DNA of 64,000 bases from Platanthera guangdongensis (Eukaryota; Streptophyta; Magnoliopsida; Asparagales; Orchidaceae). The notes beneath the pieces were generated by a model. The model saw only the letters and a program-made list of their open reading frames with translations. It had not been told where the DNA came from and made no database searches. The stretch is from the NCBI GenBank assembly GCA_039583875.1, contig CM077158.1:126809221-126873220 (forward strand). Reading direction: 5' to 3'. The translations under genes were made by a program, and so were the position numbers. Shown here piece by piece: positions 32,906 to 46,270 of this stretch (its first letter is position 1; each line of letters begins with the position of its first letter).

Positions 32906-33954
32906 CATGATTCCAAAGAATATGATGGATCCGACTTAGGATGAAATTGCCTTGTTCTCGCTGGATAAAAAAGACGAAGATTATTATAGCCAGCATAGTG
33001 GACGATTCGATTTTATTCCACTACAAATCAGCCAAGGAGATGTTGGATTGTCTAGTTGTGCTTATGGAAGGAACTGAAGAAGTTCGAAACGATCACAGAT
33101 CTTTGCTAAACCAGGAATACGAAGCTTTCAAGATGGGTGAAAATGACACCATTGCTGACAGTTTCGAGAAATTCTTCATGATTGTCAATGGGCTCAGGAA
33201 ATATAGCCGCACCTTCACTAATGGTGAGCTAAATGATAAATTCCTTAGATCCTTGACAAAGGACTGGGATACAAAAGTTGTAGCCATTGGCGAGTTTGGG
33301 AAGCTGTCGGAGATTGATCCCCAGAACCACTTCAGAATGCTGCGCTCCTATGAACTTCAGATGAATACTAGAAGAAAGGAGGAGCAAAGCAGCAGGATTT
33401 CAAGTAGAGAGAAGTCAGTTGCCTTAAAATTTTAAAGTTCAAGAAAGTCTAAAGTCATGTCACCAGTAAAGATACGAGCTCCAGATAGTCCAGAAGAATC
33501 TGAGCCAAGTACGTCAAGATTTGAGCTATCTCATGGAGAGTTCTCACTCATCTCCAAGCAGTTTAAACGATTACTCAATAAGAGGAGGCAAATGAAAAAT
33601 TAGGCCTCCTCCTCTGATTTTAGAAGATCACATTGGGTAGGTTATCGTTCCAAAAAGAGATACAACCAAGAGGACAGCTATAAATAAAAACTGAACAAAC
33701 ATTCTTTCTCTGATGTTGTTTGTTACTATTATAATAAGCCAAGACATATGATTGTGAAGTGTCCCTACAAGAAGAAGGAAGGCACTAAGAAGGAAGAGAA
33801 GAGATCCTTCAAGGGTAAAAGGAAGGAATAGAAAGGCCTCATCGCCAAGAAGTCCAAGACTCTCCGCGATAGTGACTCAAGTGAATCAAGTTCAGAAAAT
33901 AAGGAAGCCTACTTCGGGCTCATGTCTCAATCAGATGAGGAAGTAGGCGACTCT
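32906..33954 (+). pseudogene. gag: Element D gag, first part, split by F
   Basis: Matches B gag with about 60 N-terminal residues missing. From about 33000 the words SAKEMLDCL, SLLNQEY and DKFLRSLTKDWD are clear. Stops include TAG near 32938, TAA at 33433 and TAG near 33600. A first zinc knuckle region near 33722-33766 (CYYYNKPRHMIVKC) has one Cys changed. It ends in an acidic stretch at 33954, where F begins behind the word actct. Confidence 0.87.
33950..33954. repeat. Target site duplication of element F, left copy (actct)
   Basis: actct precedes F's TG and recurs at 56407-56411 right after F's end. D's gag reading continues there. Confidence 0.93.
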
Positions 33955-36900
33955 TGTAACATCCCATTTCCAACTAGACCCCTAAGAGTGGTTTTGGCCA
34001 TGACTATGTCATGACAAAACCCAAGGAAGCTAAAAAGGCCCAAGTGATAGAAGGCTAAGGTGAGAATCACCTTGGTCTGCCTATGGCACAACCTCATCAC
34101 AAAACCTAGGGTTTGACCTTATGGCTTCACCATGACTCCATGACCCCACCACAACATCAATAACCCACTAGAGGGCCCACTAGAGCCTTAAGGGTTCATT
34201 TTAGTCAACCCCAAGTGGCCAATTTGACCTAGGACCACCATAGGCCTAAATAGGGCAAGGTGCCCTAATCAAGGGCAGTTGTCCTCTAATTTTCCCAACC
34301 AACCTTACTCAGGGCTTCCTAAACCTAAAGTGATGTCAATGGGTTAATAGGGACCCATTGGAGTCAAACCTAGTGGCTAAGTTGACCCAAGTAAACTCAA
34401 GCCCCAAAGTGGTCAAAGTGCCCTAACAAAGGGTCAAGTGACCTCCAAGGTGCCAAGTTAACCCTACCAAACCCTACATAGACCTTAGGGGAGTCCAATG
34501 GGTCACCAAGGACCCATTGGGGTCAACCCAAATGATCAAATTTACCCAAGTCAACCCTATCCTAAGCCAAGTCAAACCTAGCCCAAATGGGCTAACCCAA
34601 GCTCAAGCCATTTTTCACTTAGGCTAACCTCACTTTTCATAATTATTATGATTAAGTGGGCTGCACATATCCTATGGAGTTGACCAGGCAACATGGGTGA
34701 CTAGGAGAGAGAAAGGAGCTTACTTTCATGAAAATGGGGGAGAGGAAGGGATGGGTGGGAACCAACCAAAGGAGGTCAACAACCATACTTTATGGCTGCA
34801 ATCAACTCATCTAGGGAATAGGAGTTGATTCCAGCCATTTCCCGGAAACCAAGAGGTAGTTTCAGCCCCCCCCCCCCCCACTCAACCCGAGCCACACCTT
34901 TAATGGTGTTTGATGGGCATTGAAAAACCAGCCTCCCCCTCCCCAATTGACCATTTAAACACCATCAGTGGGCAGAGGGGAGCATTTTCGAACTCTTACC
35001 TGGAAGGAACAAGGCATCCCACTGTGTTGTTGTAGAAGCCGAGCGCCGCCGCCGTCGACCATGGCATCCCGTCGTTCCTCCCGCATTCAGGCCGCCAGAA
35101 AGGTCCTCCCCCTCTCCTTACTTTATGGGTAGATCTTAGGGCTAATTAGGTTCAAGGTTCGGGCTCAATTGAGCCCGATCCATGTTTCGATTTCCTGGTT
35201 TTTCCAAGGAAATTCTTCTTATCGGGATCGCCGGAAACGGCCCCTCCGGCGGCCGTGCCGCCGGCTGAGGGTAGCCACCACATCCACGAAGGGAGTGGTG
35301 GCGGTGGCCGGCCGGGGAAGTGGATGGGTGGCCGGGAAATCAGCCCACAAGGCAGCCCAGGATGGGGACATCGTGTCCATCGGTGCAAGGATGAAGTCGA
35401 CTTGGCTACACTTGGATTGCGCTAAGATTCGTGCGACGCCATTGATAAGAATCTGATTATTTTGATTTAATTTCATTTCTGTCACATTATTTACAGTAAA
35501 TGGTTTTAATTTTTAAAAATACGTACGACCACCTGGTGGGAAAACTTTCAATATGAAAGTTGGAGCCCTATGGGTCTACTTTAATCCAAAATTAATTTGG
35601 ACCAATTTGGCCTTTGGTTGGACCAGGGCACCCATTTTGGTGGGACATGTACTTAGGGCTATCTTGAGATTCAAATGGATGCCCACCCTTCATCTCTTAT
35701 CCAAATGGGCTAAAATTTGGACAGGGGATCAGTCTTAACTATACCCAGGGTCTGTCCAAAATTGAGATTTTTTTTGGAGACACTTTGCCTAAAGTTTTTA
35801 CTTTTATTTAATAATATTAGGGTATTTTAATTAAGTGGTCTAATAACCTCCAAACCCTCCCAAATTTTGGTGAGTGGTCCCTGGCATCAATACCTAGTTC
35901 TGTATAAAATTCCAACTCATTTGGGTGGGTTTTGGTTAGGGAATCACCAAACCCTAGTTTGGCCTTGAGGAGGTGTTTTTGATTAAAAGTGCACCATGGG
36001 CTTAGGGTTGCCACCTCGCCTCAACAGAGGCTGATGTTTTGGAAACTGACTTAGTATGGCCAATGTCACCCTCTTAAGGAAAATGGGGTGATTTAGGCTT
36101 GATTTACCCTATGGTTCAACCTCAAACCCTAAGGAAGGACTTTTGGGGGTTGTGAAGGACATGGGGGCTAATTCCTTTGTATGACCTTGAAAACTCAGTA
36201 GAATTGAAGGTAGTGTAACCTACGTTCTCTGGAAGGAATCTTAGAGGACTTGGAGGAAGGTAGACACCTCAAAACCCTAACCCTAGTTTTAGTGTAGAAG
36301 CACAAATTTGTAAATTCAGCCACTAAACCTTAATTAAAGGTTGTGAAACTTGGGTGGAGTATGCTTTAGACCATCTAGAACCACTAGTAATTTTATTAGA
36401 ATTTTATGGATTATATTTCTAGTACTTTATTTGTTAAATATCAATAGGCCCAAAATGGTGTTTAAATTAATTTGATTATTTTGTTAATTTGAAATTGATG
36501 AAACTTGGTCAGTAGTTGATCTTGGTCTAAGTGAATATCCCTGAATTTTGTTACAATTTTTAATTGATGATATTTAGTACTTCCTTCACTAGTTTTAAAA
36601 AGGGGCTTTGGTGGTATAAAATTATTTATAGATGATATATCTGTTGCAAAATCAAGAGACTTAGGTACTGATGATTTCAGGCCAAAATATGCTTGTAGGA
36701 ATTTTTTCATAATTTTTAGAGGGTCTATTACAGTACTTTCTTTACAAGTCCATAATGGGGAGATTTTTGATAATTAATTTATTCAGAGATTAATAATTGC
36801 TGAAAAATTATGAAACTTGGCCAATGCTACTTTTAATGTTGTGTCTGCATAGTACAATTAATTTATAATTTTTGGATGGATATTTTCTGTACTTGATTCA

Positions 36901-39046
36901 TAAACAATGGAACATAGTAAATATTGCTAAAATAGTTTTAGTGCCCTTTTGATGATAGACAAATTGTGATACTTTGGATTTACCATATCGAGATAACCTA
37001 ATATTTATCATAATTTTGTTAGGCATCTTGCATGAGTACTTAGGGTAGTTCATGTTCAAACTAGTAGCCTTCGGAAGTTTTAAGGAAATTAATTAAATGC
37101 CAGATAAATTAGGAAAATTATAATTTCCTGGATTTAGTCTACTTGTGTCATGATAAGTCTCCAGTAAATAAGGTAGGCCATTTGGATGAGTATTTGAATT
37201 ATCTCCTGTCCGGCCCGACATATAGCTTAGGATGGTCTGCATTTGGCAAGATGGGTAAATTGCAATAAGATACGATGGGACATGGTGTAAGAGTTAGTCA
37301 TTTTGGATAGATGTGGATGAGTTCACCATAGAAGGATAGGAAGAGTGGTGAGAAATTGATTTGGCTAGAGTTTAGAGGCGCTCGGGTTCGACGAAAGATC
37401 GTCTACCCTGAGGTGAGGTAGAGTCAAATCACCCTATGATTAGCCTATTGTAATATGAGAAGGTAATGGTAAGGGAATCAACCAATAATAATAATAAGTA
37501 ACCTGCAAAAGGGAACGCTGGGCGTAAACCGAACATAGTTCCTAGTGCCCCTTGAGAGCCCTTCAAAGGGAATACCAGGGGCAGTCATGAGTTAACGTAA
37601 ACTGTATTAACAAGCTGAAAAGAGTAACTTAGTAATTAGCGTTGCACATTTCACGAATACAGATAACACAGGAAGATAGTTGGGAGCTTCGGCTTGGATA
37701 GTTAAGAGAGGGGCGTTTTGGTCCCGGGAGTTTTGGCTCGATTGTTTGAGACGAACATTTTGGTCCAGGGAGCTTCGGCTCGGTTTGAATACGATAAATT
37801 TGCATGTGCATGAAAGGAAAGAAAATTAAGGTGGTGGGTCTTCGGTATTGGAGGGTCGATGCACCGACGCCAATACGCTGACTCGGCAAGTGTGGTTAGC
37901 ACTTCGCCAACAGAAGTCCAGTGCGCCAGCCGACAAGAGTACGCAGGAGTCCGCTTCGTGCTCCATGCGTTGAGGCGTACGATAGTTATGACCGGTAGTG
38001 CTTTACTGGTTTATAGGTGGGACAGGCCCAACCCACCGCTTCCGTCTGCCACTACGTAGGTATCCTGGGCGGTTACGGCTCCAGAAAGAGGGAACTAAAG
38101 GTCTGTGTGCACAGAGTCGGGTGTGTGTGTTGCATTTGCATGATCCATCATACCCACTAGCATGTCATAGCATAATCGATTTATTTAACCCCTGACACCT
38201 AAGGTATAAGTGGAATGGGACGCTTATACATTAGGACTTGCAAAACGCCCCCTTGGTCTATACGCTTGTGTGGGCAAGTTAATAAATTAAGGTCAATTTT
38301 GATATATATATTTACTGCTGTTTGATAACCGACACCCCCACGAATAAATTGGTATGAGACTTTTTATACGATGGGATCCTTGCAGAAGACCCCTTGGCTT
38401 ATGTGTTCTCACATAAGTGAAGGTTACTTTTCATATTTCATCTTATTATCAATATCTATTATAGAATTGCTAGTATAGGTCCGCTGGCATCTGTTTTTGA
38501 TTATTCTCCACCTTCAAGTCCTCCCCTTTCTTCCTTTACGCTCGGTGCCTAGGAGCCATGGGGAAAGGGGTGGTGGATGATAGGGCTTAGTCTTTTAGAC
38601 TAACGGTTTTCGAACCGCATCATTTTAGGGAATCATGGAGCCCAGCACGGGGGAGCAGCCCCAGAGACCGGTGAGCTTGGAGATGGGCAGTCTAGCTCCA
38701 GAGTTCATATAGCCGGGACCGTGAGTCTCGAACTTGAGTAGATGTTCTGTTTTTGTTTCCACATGAGTGATTTGTAGTGAGGACAAGATGTACCGGGCAT
38801 AAGCCCGTATTTTAGTACTCTAATATATTATTCTGTGGACACTCCCTTCGTGGAGATTATATATATGATATGTGATTTTTTGTGGACTGCTAGTTTGCGT
38901 TTACTTTCTTTTGCTACTTTTCTGTGATCGAATTGGCCGGCAGAATCGGCGCTTTGTGGTGATGACGCTTCATGGCATGAAGGAGTCAACGCAAAACGGT
39001 GGTTCTGGTCCTAATACCCCGGTGTTCAAAAAAAGGGAGTCTTACA
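33955..39046 (+). repeat. Element F 5' LTR
   Basis: 5092 bp, from tgtaacatccc to gtcttaca. Its copy is 41448-44980 plus 54815-56406. It has a 158-bp internal duplication (gtgccctaa words near 34260 and 34418), a poly-C run near 34867-34879, a GC-rich island (35041-35430) and an AT-rich middle. No coding is supported. Confidence 0.93.
35041..35430 (+). other. GC-rich island in the F LTR with a 23-codon ORF
   Basis: Starts with a gccgccgtcgaccATGG context and a short ORF at 35061-35132 (MASRRSSRIQAARK...). The other LTR has the same at 42571-42642 with two to four residue changes. LTR pairs are copies of one another, so openness in both does not prove selection. It could be a captured host exon or a promoter-near CpG island. 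Confidence 0.45.
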
Positions 39047-39049
39047 AGA

Positions 39050-39060
39050 GGTATCAGAGC
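39050..39060 (+). promoter_or_regulatory. Primer binding site of element F
   Basis: ggtatcagagc starts three bases after the LTR end; initiator-Met type. Confidence 0.85.
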
Positions 39061-40548
39061 AAACCTCGATCGAAAAGTAATAGTCCACAACCCCTGGGTC
39101 ACCCCCGCGCGAGTTTAGTTTGGGGACAAACTAAGCAGCGGAAGTAGTGGTGTACCCATAAGGGGAATCACATGTAAAGTCCACCTTTTCATTAATTCAA
39201 CTTGTTCATCAGCTAGTAATTGGAATTCTTTTTTGTAGCCTGCGGCAAACCCTGCCCCGTGCAGGGAGCACCTCCGGCTGCGAAAATCGCATCTTATAAT
39301 TCTCTAGTCAACGAGTTAGACTCAACCCACTAGGAGACATGACTAACCACGATAACTTTTAGTATGCCCTAGTCTGAAATAAACTTTGGGTATGAACTTG
39401 GTTAAGCTAAGGAGATACCTAAAGATAATAAAGGAGGAGTATAACATGAGAATGGCTACCTAAGTCATAAACTCAGGTAGCCCTACGGTCCCTATCAAGG
39501 ATTACTCAAACCGAAAAGACTGCTTTAATGAGAATTGAGACCAAAAATCCATTAGCAGAATGGTAGAAGACACATAGTCTCAACCCTTGTACCAGTAATA
39601 AGATTACCTGGAGACAACCACCATGACAAGCACCGAGGGTCGGATAAGAATTCAAGTTCGGAAGAGACTCTGTTGGGATTGGGAACTTTTTGACCCGGAT
39701 AAGGTTGTCGTAAATATGACTCGGTGGGTTTTAAGTATAGAGTATATCAACAGATTCAGGTTGGAACCCCAAGTCAAAGATTGATGCCCTAGGGATTGTG
39801 CACCCAGCTAGGATGGATATAACATAGTAATATCAAAGATACTCAGCCCAAGGCAGGTAGAGGCTTATCTTTTTTTATTGGGGGCTTATCTTTTGTTTAT
39901 TGGGGGCTTGTCTTTTGTTTATTGGGCAAATTAGTTATTGACTTGGGTTTCCCTTAGACCTCATCTAGAAAACTTTGCGTCGTAAATATAGTGAAATTGA
40001 CGTAAGCCGTATTTGGTGCTACTCAAGCGTATTCGTAGGGATAAGAATCTGATTGCGAAGTGGAGATTTTATAGAGTCGTTGTCTACCCATACAAATGAG
40101 AAATTTAATCATCGGAAGTTTGGTGTATCTCGGGACGTGTATCTCCCTGGGGTGAAGAAGGGCGTCATGGATTTTGTGATGCACGGCGAGGTCCGTCGCT
40201 CGATGAAGGTTAAGTGTAAGAACTTTTGGGAAACTATTACAGTCAATGTCCGGTTAGAGTGGAAGTTCCAGGATATAATTAGGGATTTACATACACACGA
40301 TTCCTCATCTGCACTCCGGGCATAATTATAATTAGAACATCAATGATAGGCTGGTCGAGATATCTAGGGTCACCCTGACCCGAAAGAAAACTCTCGTAGG
40401 TGTTTCATAAGTTTTGTGAGTAGTTGTTCATTATCATGGTGTGCTCAAGATGATCGTGTTGAATCAGGATGGATAGTGTACGTCCAAGGAGAGAAGATCA
40501 GCCCAGGCTTATCTGGGCTATTGGTCGACATTCAACAGAACTCTCCAA
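39061..40548 (+). other. Element F interior without recognisable genes
   Basis: Where gag, protease, RT and RNase H should be, I find no conserved motif. Short ORFs such as 40053-40325 match nothing I recognise. 39861-39925 has three copies of a cttttgtttattggg word, and 39852-39975 resembles 41229-41330. Confidence 0.6.
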
Positions 40549-41204
40549 CCTTGTACGGAAGGAGATGTAGGACTCCGCTTTCATGGTTTCAGGACGAGGA
40601 TCCGAAGGCATTGCGATCAGATTTTGTCGAAGAAACCGAGGCTCAGGTGAGACTGATATGGGACAGAATGCTGGAAGCACAGAGCCGACAGGCTAAGTAC
40701 TACCACGCCCGACACCGTCAGGTAGAGTTTCAAGTGGGAGACTGCATTTTCCTGAAGATCCGGCCCATGCACGGAGTTTCCCGGGTACGTGGTCGGAAGA
40801 AAAAGCTCAGCCCTAGGTATATGGGCCCTTACAGGATCCTGGAGCGGATCGGGCCCCTAGCATACATGCTGGAGTTGCCACCAAAACTGACAGGTTTACA
40901 CAACGTGTTCATTATATCTTCGCTTAGGAGGGCTCTACTACGCCCGAAGCAGCAGATTTCGACCACAGATGGACCGGTAGCTTCAGACCGGTCAGTTCAC
41001 TTGGAGCCGGTTCAGATCGATGACAGAGAAGTATGGATTTTGCGTCGCAAGAAGGTTCCGTTAGTAAAAGTTTTTTGGAGAAACCACGGCCAGGAGGAGC
41101 ATACCTGGGAACCGCAGGACCTGATGCGACAAAAATATCCAGAGCTGTTCAGTCAGGAATACCTCACAACCCCTCAAAATGTTCAATTTACTTTCCTGTT
41201 TTAA
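40549..41204 (+). pseudogene. pol: Element F integrase C-terminus with chromodomain-like tail
   Basis: The open frame runs from 40416, but homology to G starts at about 40549 with LYGRRCRTPLSW. The GPY/F module (VGDCIFLKIRP, SPRYMGPYRILERIG, near 40736-40855) follows, then a tail with VKVFWRNH and EEHTWEPQDL near 41065-41130 that matches the chromodomain-like end of Tekay-type chromoviruses. Such tails are thought to steer integration toward marked chromatin. It is the only part of pol left in F and has no stops. Confidence 0.88.
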
Positions 41205-41447
41205 ACTAGTAGGGCTGCTCTAGAAAGAGTAGAGGCTAATCTTTTGTTTATTGGGATCTTGGCTTTGCCAATTGGGCAAATTTGTCATAGATTTAGGTTT
41301 CCCTTTAAACCCCACTTAGCAAACATGGCGTTGAGATGTAATCTTTCACTTCTTATGGGATGTTACAAGATTCCTTTTCTTCGATAGAAATTTCGTAGGC
41401 TTAACATTGATTTCGGGGACGAAATCTTTGTTTTGTTTATTGGGATT

Positions 41448-44400
41448 TGTAACATCCCATTTCCAACTAGACCCCTAAGAGTGATTTTGGCCATTAATAG
41501 GTCGTGACAAAACCCAAGGAAGCTAAAAAGGGCCAAGTGATAGAAGGCTAAGGTGAGAATCACCTTGGTCTGCCTATGGCACAGCCTCATCACAAAACCT
41601 AGGGTTTGACCATAGGGCTTCACCATGACTCCATGACCTCACCACAACATCACTAACCCATTAGAGGGCCCACTATAGCCTTAAGGGTCCATTGGAGTCA
41701 ACCCCAAGTGGCCAATTTGACCTAGGACCACCATAGGCCTAAATAGGGTAAGGTGCCCTAATCAAGGGCAGTTGACCTCTAATGTGCCCAACCAACCTTA
41801 CTCAGGGCTTCCTAAACCTAAAGTGAGGTCAATGGGTCACTAGGGACCCATTGGAGTCAAACCTAGGGGCTAAGTTGACCCAAGTCAACTCAAGCCCTAA
41901 ATTGGTCAAAGTGCCCTTACCAAGGGTCAAGTGACCTCCAACGTGCCAAGTTAACCCTACCCAAACCAACATAGACCTTAGGGGAGGACAATGGGTCACC
42001 AAGGACACATTGGGGTCAACCCAAATGATCAAATTGACCCAAGTCAACCCTTGCCTAAGCCAAGTCAAACCTAGCCCAAATGGGCTAACCCAATCTCAAG
42101 CCATTTTTCCCTTAGGCTAACCTCACTTTTCATAATTATTATGATTAAGTGGGCTCCACATATCCTATGGAGTTGACCAGGCAACATGGGTGACTAGGAG
42201 AGAGAAAGGAGCTTCCTTTCATGAAAATGGTGGAGAGGGAGAATTGGGGGAGAGGAAGGGATGGGTGGGAACCAGCCAAAGGAGGTCAACAACCATCCTT
42301 TATGGCTGCAATCAACTCCTCTAGGGAATAGGAGTTGATTCCAGCCGTTTCCCGGCCACCAAGAGGTAGGTTCAGCCCCCCCCCCCCCCCCCCCCCCGCC
42401 CCACTCAATCTGAGCCACACCTTTACCGGTGTTTGATGGGCATTGAAGAACCAGTTGCCCCCTCCCCAATTGACCATAGCGGGCAGAGGGGAGCATTTTC
42501 GAACTCTTACCTGGAAGGAACAAGCCGTCCCACTGTGCTGTTGCAGTAGCCGAGCGCCGCCGCCGTCGACCATGACATCCCGCCGTTCCTCCCGCAATCA
42601 GGCCGCCAGAAAGGTCCTCCCCCTCTCCTTACTTCATGGGTAGATCTTAGGGCTAATTAGGTTCAAGGTTCGGGCTCAATTGAGTCCGATACATGTTTCG
42701 ATTTCCTAGTTTTTCCAAGGAAATTCTTCTTATCGGGATCGTCGGAAACGGCCCCTCCGGCAGTCGTGCCGCCGAATGAGGGTAGCCACCACATCCACGA
42801 AGGGAGTGGTGGCGGTGTCCGACCGGGGAAGTGGACGGGTGGCCGGGAAATCAGCCCGCAAGGCAGCCCAGGATGGGGACATCGTGGTTGTCGGCTCAAG
42901 GAGGAAGACGACTCGGCTGCCCTTGGATTGCGCCAAGATTCGTGCGGCGCCTTTGATAAGAATCTGATTATTTTAATTTAATTTCATTTCTGTCACATTA
43001 TTTACAGTAAATGGTTTTAATTTTTACAAATACTTAGGGCCACTTGGTGGGAAAACGTTCAATATGAAAGTTGTAGCCCTATGGGTCTACTTTAATCGAA
43101 AATTGATTTGGACCAATTTGGACCTCTGGTTGGACCAGGGCACCGATTTTGGTGGGACCTATACATAGGGTTGTCCTGAGATTCAAATGGATGCCCACCC
43201 TTCATCCATTGTCAAAATGAGCTGAAATTTGGACAGGGGATCAGTCCTAACTATACCTAGGGTCTGTCCAAAATTGGGATTTTGTTTGGAGAAACTTTGC
43301 CTAAAGTTTTAACTTTTGTTTAATAATGCTAGGGTATTTTAATTAAGTGGTCTAATGACCTCCAAACCCTACCAAGTTTTGGTGAGTGGTCCATGGTATC
43401 AATAACTAGCTCTGTACAAAATTTCAACTCATTTGGATGGGTTTTGGTTTGAGAATCACCAAACCCTAGTTTGGCCTTAAGGAGGTGTTTTTGATTAAAA
43501 GTGCACCATGGTCTTAGGGTTGCCACCTCCCCTCAACAGAGGCTGAGGTTTTGGACACTGACTTAGCATGGCCAATGTCACCCTCTTAAGGAAAATGGGG
43601 TGATTTAGGCTTGATTTACCCTAGGGTTCAACCTCAAACCCTAAGGAAGGACTTTTGGGGGTTGTGAAGGACATGGGGGAAAAGACTTTGTATGACCTTG
43701 AAAACTCTGTAGAATTGAAGGTAGTGTAACCTAAGTTCTCTGGAAGGAATCTTAGAGAACTTGGAGGAAGGTAGATAACTAAAAACCCTAACCCTAGTTT
43801 TAGGGTAGAAGCACAATTTTGTAACTTCAGCCACTAAACCTTATTGAAAAGTTGTGAAACTTTGGTAGAGTAAGTTTTAGACCACCTAGAACCCCTAGTA
43901 ATTTTATTAGAATTTTATGGATTATATTTCTAGTACTTTATTTGTTAAATATCAATAGGCCCAAAATGGTGTTTTAATTAATTTGATTATTCTGTTCATT
44001 TGAAACTGATGAAACTTGGTCAGTAGATGATCTATGTATAAGTGAATATCCCTGAATTTTGTTACAATTTTTAATTGATGATATTTAGTACTTCCTTCAC
44101 TAGTTTCTAAAAGGGGCTTTGGTGGTATAAAATTATTTATAGATGATATATCTATTGAAATATTAACAGACTTAGGTACTGATGATTTCAGGCCAACATA
44201 TGCTTGTAGGAATTTATTCATAATTTTTAGAGGGTTGATTACAGTACTTTCTTTACAAGTCCATAATTTAAAGATTTTTAATAATTAATTTATTCAGAGA
44301 TTAATACTTGCTGAAAAATTATGAAACTTGGCCAATGCTACTTTTAAGTTGTCTTTGCATAGTATAATTAATTTATAATTTTTGGATGGATATTTTCTAT

Positions 44401-44980
44401 ACTTGATTCATAAACAACGGAAGATAGTAAATATTGCTAAAATAGCTTTAGTGCCCTTTTGATGATAGAAAAATTGTGATACTTTGGATTTACCATATTG
44501 AGATAACCTAATATTTATCATAATTTTGTTAGGCATCTTGCATGAGTAATTAGGGTAGTTCATGTTCAAACTGGTAGCCTTTGGAAGCTTTAAGAAAATT
44601 AATTAAATGCCAGTTAGATTAGGAAAAATATAGTTTCCTGGATTTATTCTATTTGTGTCATGATAAGTCTCTAGTAAATAAGGTAGGCCATTTGGATGAG
44701 TATTTGGATTATCTCCTGTCCGGTCCGGCATATAGCCTAAGATGGTCGGCATTTAGCAAGATGGGTAAATTGCAATAAGATACGCTGGGACATGGTGTAG
44801 GAGTTAGTCATTTTGGATAGATGTGGATGAGTTCACCATAGAAGGATAGGAAGAGTGGTGAGAAATTGGTTTGGCTAGAGTTTAGAGGCGCTCGGGTTCG
44901 ACGAAAGATCGTCTTCCCCGAGGTGAGGTAGAGTCAAATCACCCTAAGATTAGCCTATTGTAATATGAGAAGGTAATGGG
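41448..44980 (+). repeat. Element F 3' LTR, left part
   Basis: Matches 33955-37466. It has a longer poly-C run at about 42377-42397. The end, aaggtaatggg, is where element G entered. A ttcggggacgaaat word upstream (41415-41428) is typical of the 3' end of such chromoviruses. Confidence 0.93.
44976..44980. repeat. Target site duplication of element G, left copy (atggg)
   Basis: atggg here and at 54810-54814 bracket G exactly. F's LTR continues on the right side. Confidence 0.92.
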
Positions 44981-46010
44981 TGTAACGACCCCATCCGTTC
45001 ATATGGTATATTCTAGAAGGTCCGGCCGGGGCCCCACAGGATATATCACAAAATAGCCGGTGAAGGTACAAGATGATACCAGAGTAGCGCATCACACCTA
45101 TTACACAGCATTCTCGCGGAAGACTAGACTACAACTTGAACTCCTCATGAATGTCGAAATATAAACTCCACATTTTATACAATATAGGAATGTCTTACAA
45201 CAAGTGAAAAGAGTTGGCCTTATGGCCTTACATGGCTATCAAACAGTGGCCTAAACAGATTGGCGCGCAGGCCAGCCACAATCAAAGAAAACACACAACA
45301 ATATACATAGCCTTCGAGGGCTAACAGCAGTAGCAGCAACACTAGCAGGAACATCAACCTCTATGTGTCCCGCTCGGCTCTCCAGCACCTGTATAGGGAC
45401 AATCCACCCAACGGTGGCAAAACAAAAGCATCAGTCAGCGTTCAGCTGACCAAATTATAACGACCCTACCCTTCTCTCGGGGCAGCGGTATTCTTCCCTA
45501 CAGGCATATCAAATCACAAGTATGGCAATATCTCATCCACATGTGCTTTCCCGCACACAAGCCATCACAACCGTTCGCCACCTGGCCCAACGGTCCTTGC
45601 ACTCAGGACACATTCTTGGTGTTCTAGCAAAACTCTTGCCCACCACCGTATCAGGGTCACAACCCAACGGTAAATCTCTTGAGCCTTTACTCCATGGCGT
45701 GCAGCCAGAGTTAGTCTTCCTACACCGGGATGGCCCGTAGCCCCCCCATTGTGTCATGGCGCACAGGCCGAAGACTCTTGCTATGCGCTCCAACAGACCG
45801 CACCTTTTGGTCTCACGTCGGACGGACATAGCACAGGTCGGATCCTCCACCCCCTGTTGCTCAAATCGCCTTGCCTTCTCCGAGTACAACGTACTCATGG
45901 CTATATCAAAGGCGCGGGTCGGTCTCACCAATCCTGTTCTTGGCATTCAAGCATGGGTATTTCTCGATACCATTGCCTTAGCGCAACAGCGGGTCTTTCC
46001 TGGGCCTCCC

Positions 46011-46270
46011 AGTACTTCCTGTGACTCTCTGCACAGGTGGACACCGCACAAGCACAAATGTCAGGGGTCTTTCCTGGCTATCATGCCAGTACTTCCTGTT
46101 ACTCGCTTCACAGGTGGACACCCTACGACATCAAGCATCACAAAGGGCCTTTCATGGTCACACCAGTACTTCCTGTGCCTCATTAACAGGTTGGACCCAA
46201 AAACATCACATGGCTATTTTGCCTGGACTAGCACTCCAGTACTTCCTGCTACTCCTTTTCGCAGGCATAA
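46011..46270 (-). repeat. Tandem repeat of about 75 bp in the G LTR
   Basis: The word agtacttcctg occurs at 46011, 46088, 46165 and 46238, spaced 77, 77 and 73 bp, with cacaggtggac between copies. The right LTR has the same near 53378-53640. Confidence 0.85.

Noticed and set aside
35152..35485. Proline- and arginine-rich ORFs on both strands of the F GC island
   Set aside because: They reflect base composition, and the two strands are equally open.
40053..40325. 90-codon ORF in the F interior
   Set aside because: No recognisable motif, no relation to the gag or pol of G, and the length is possible by chance.
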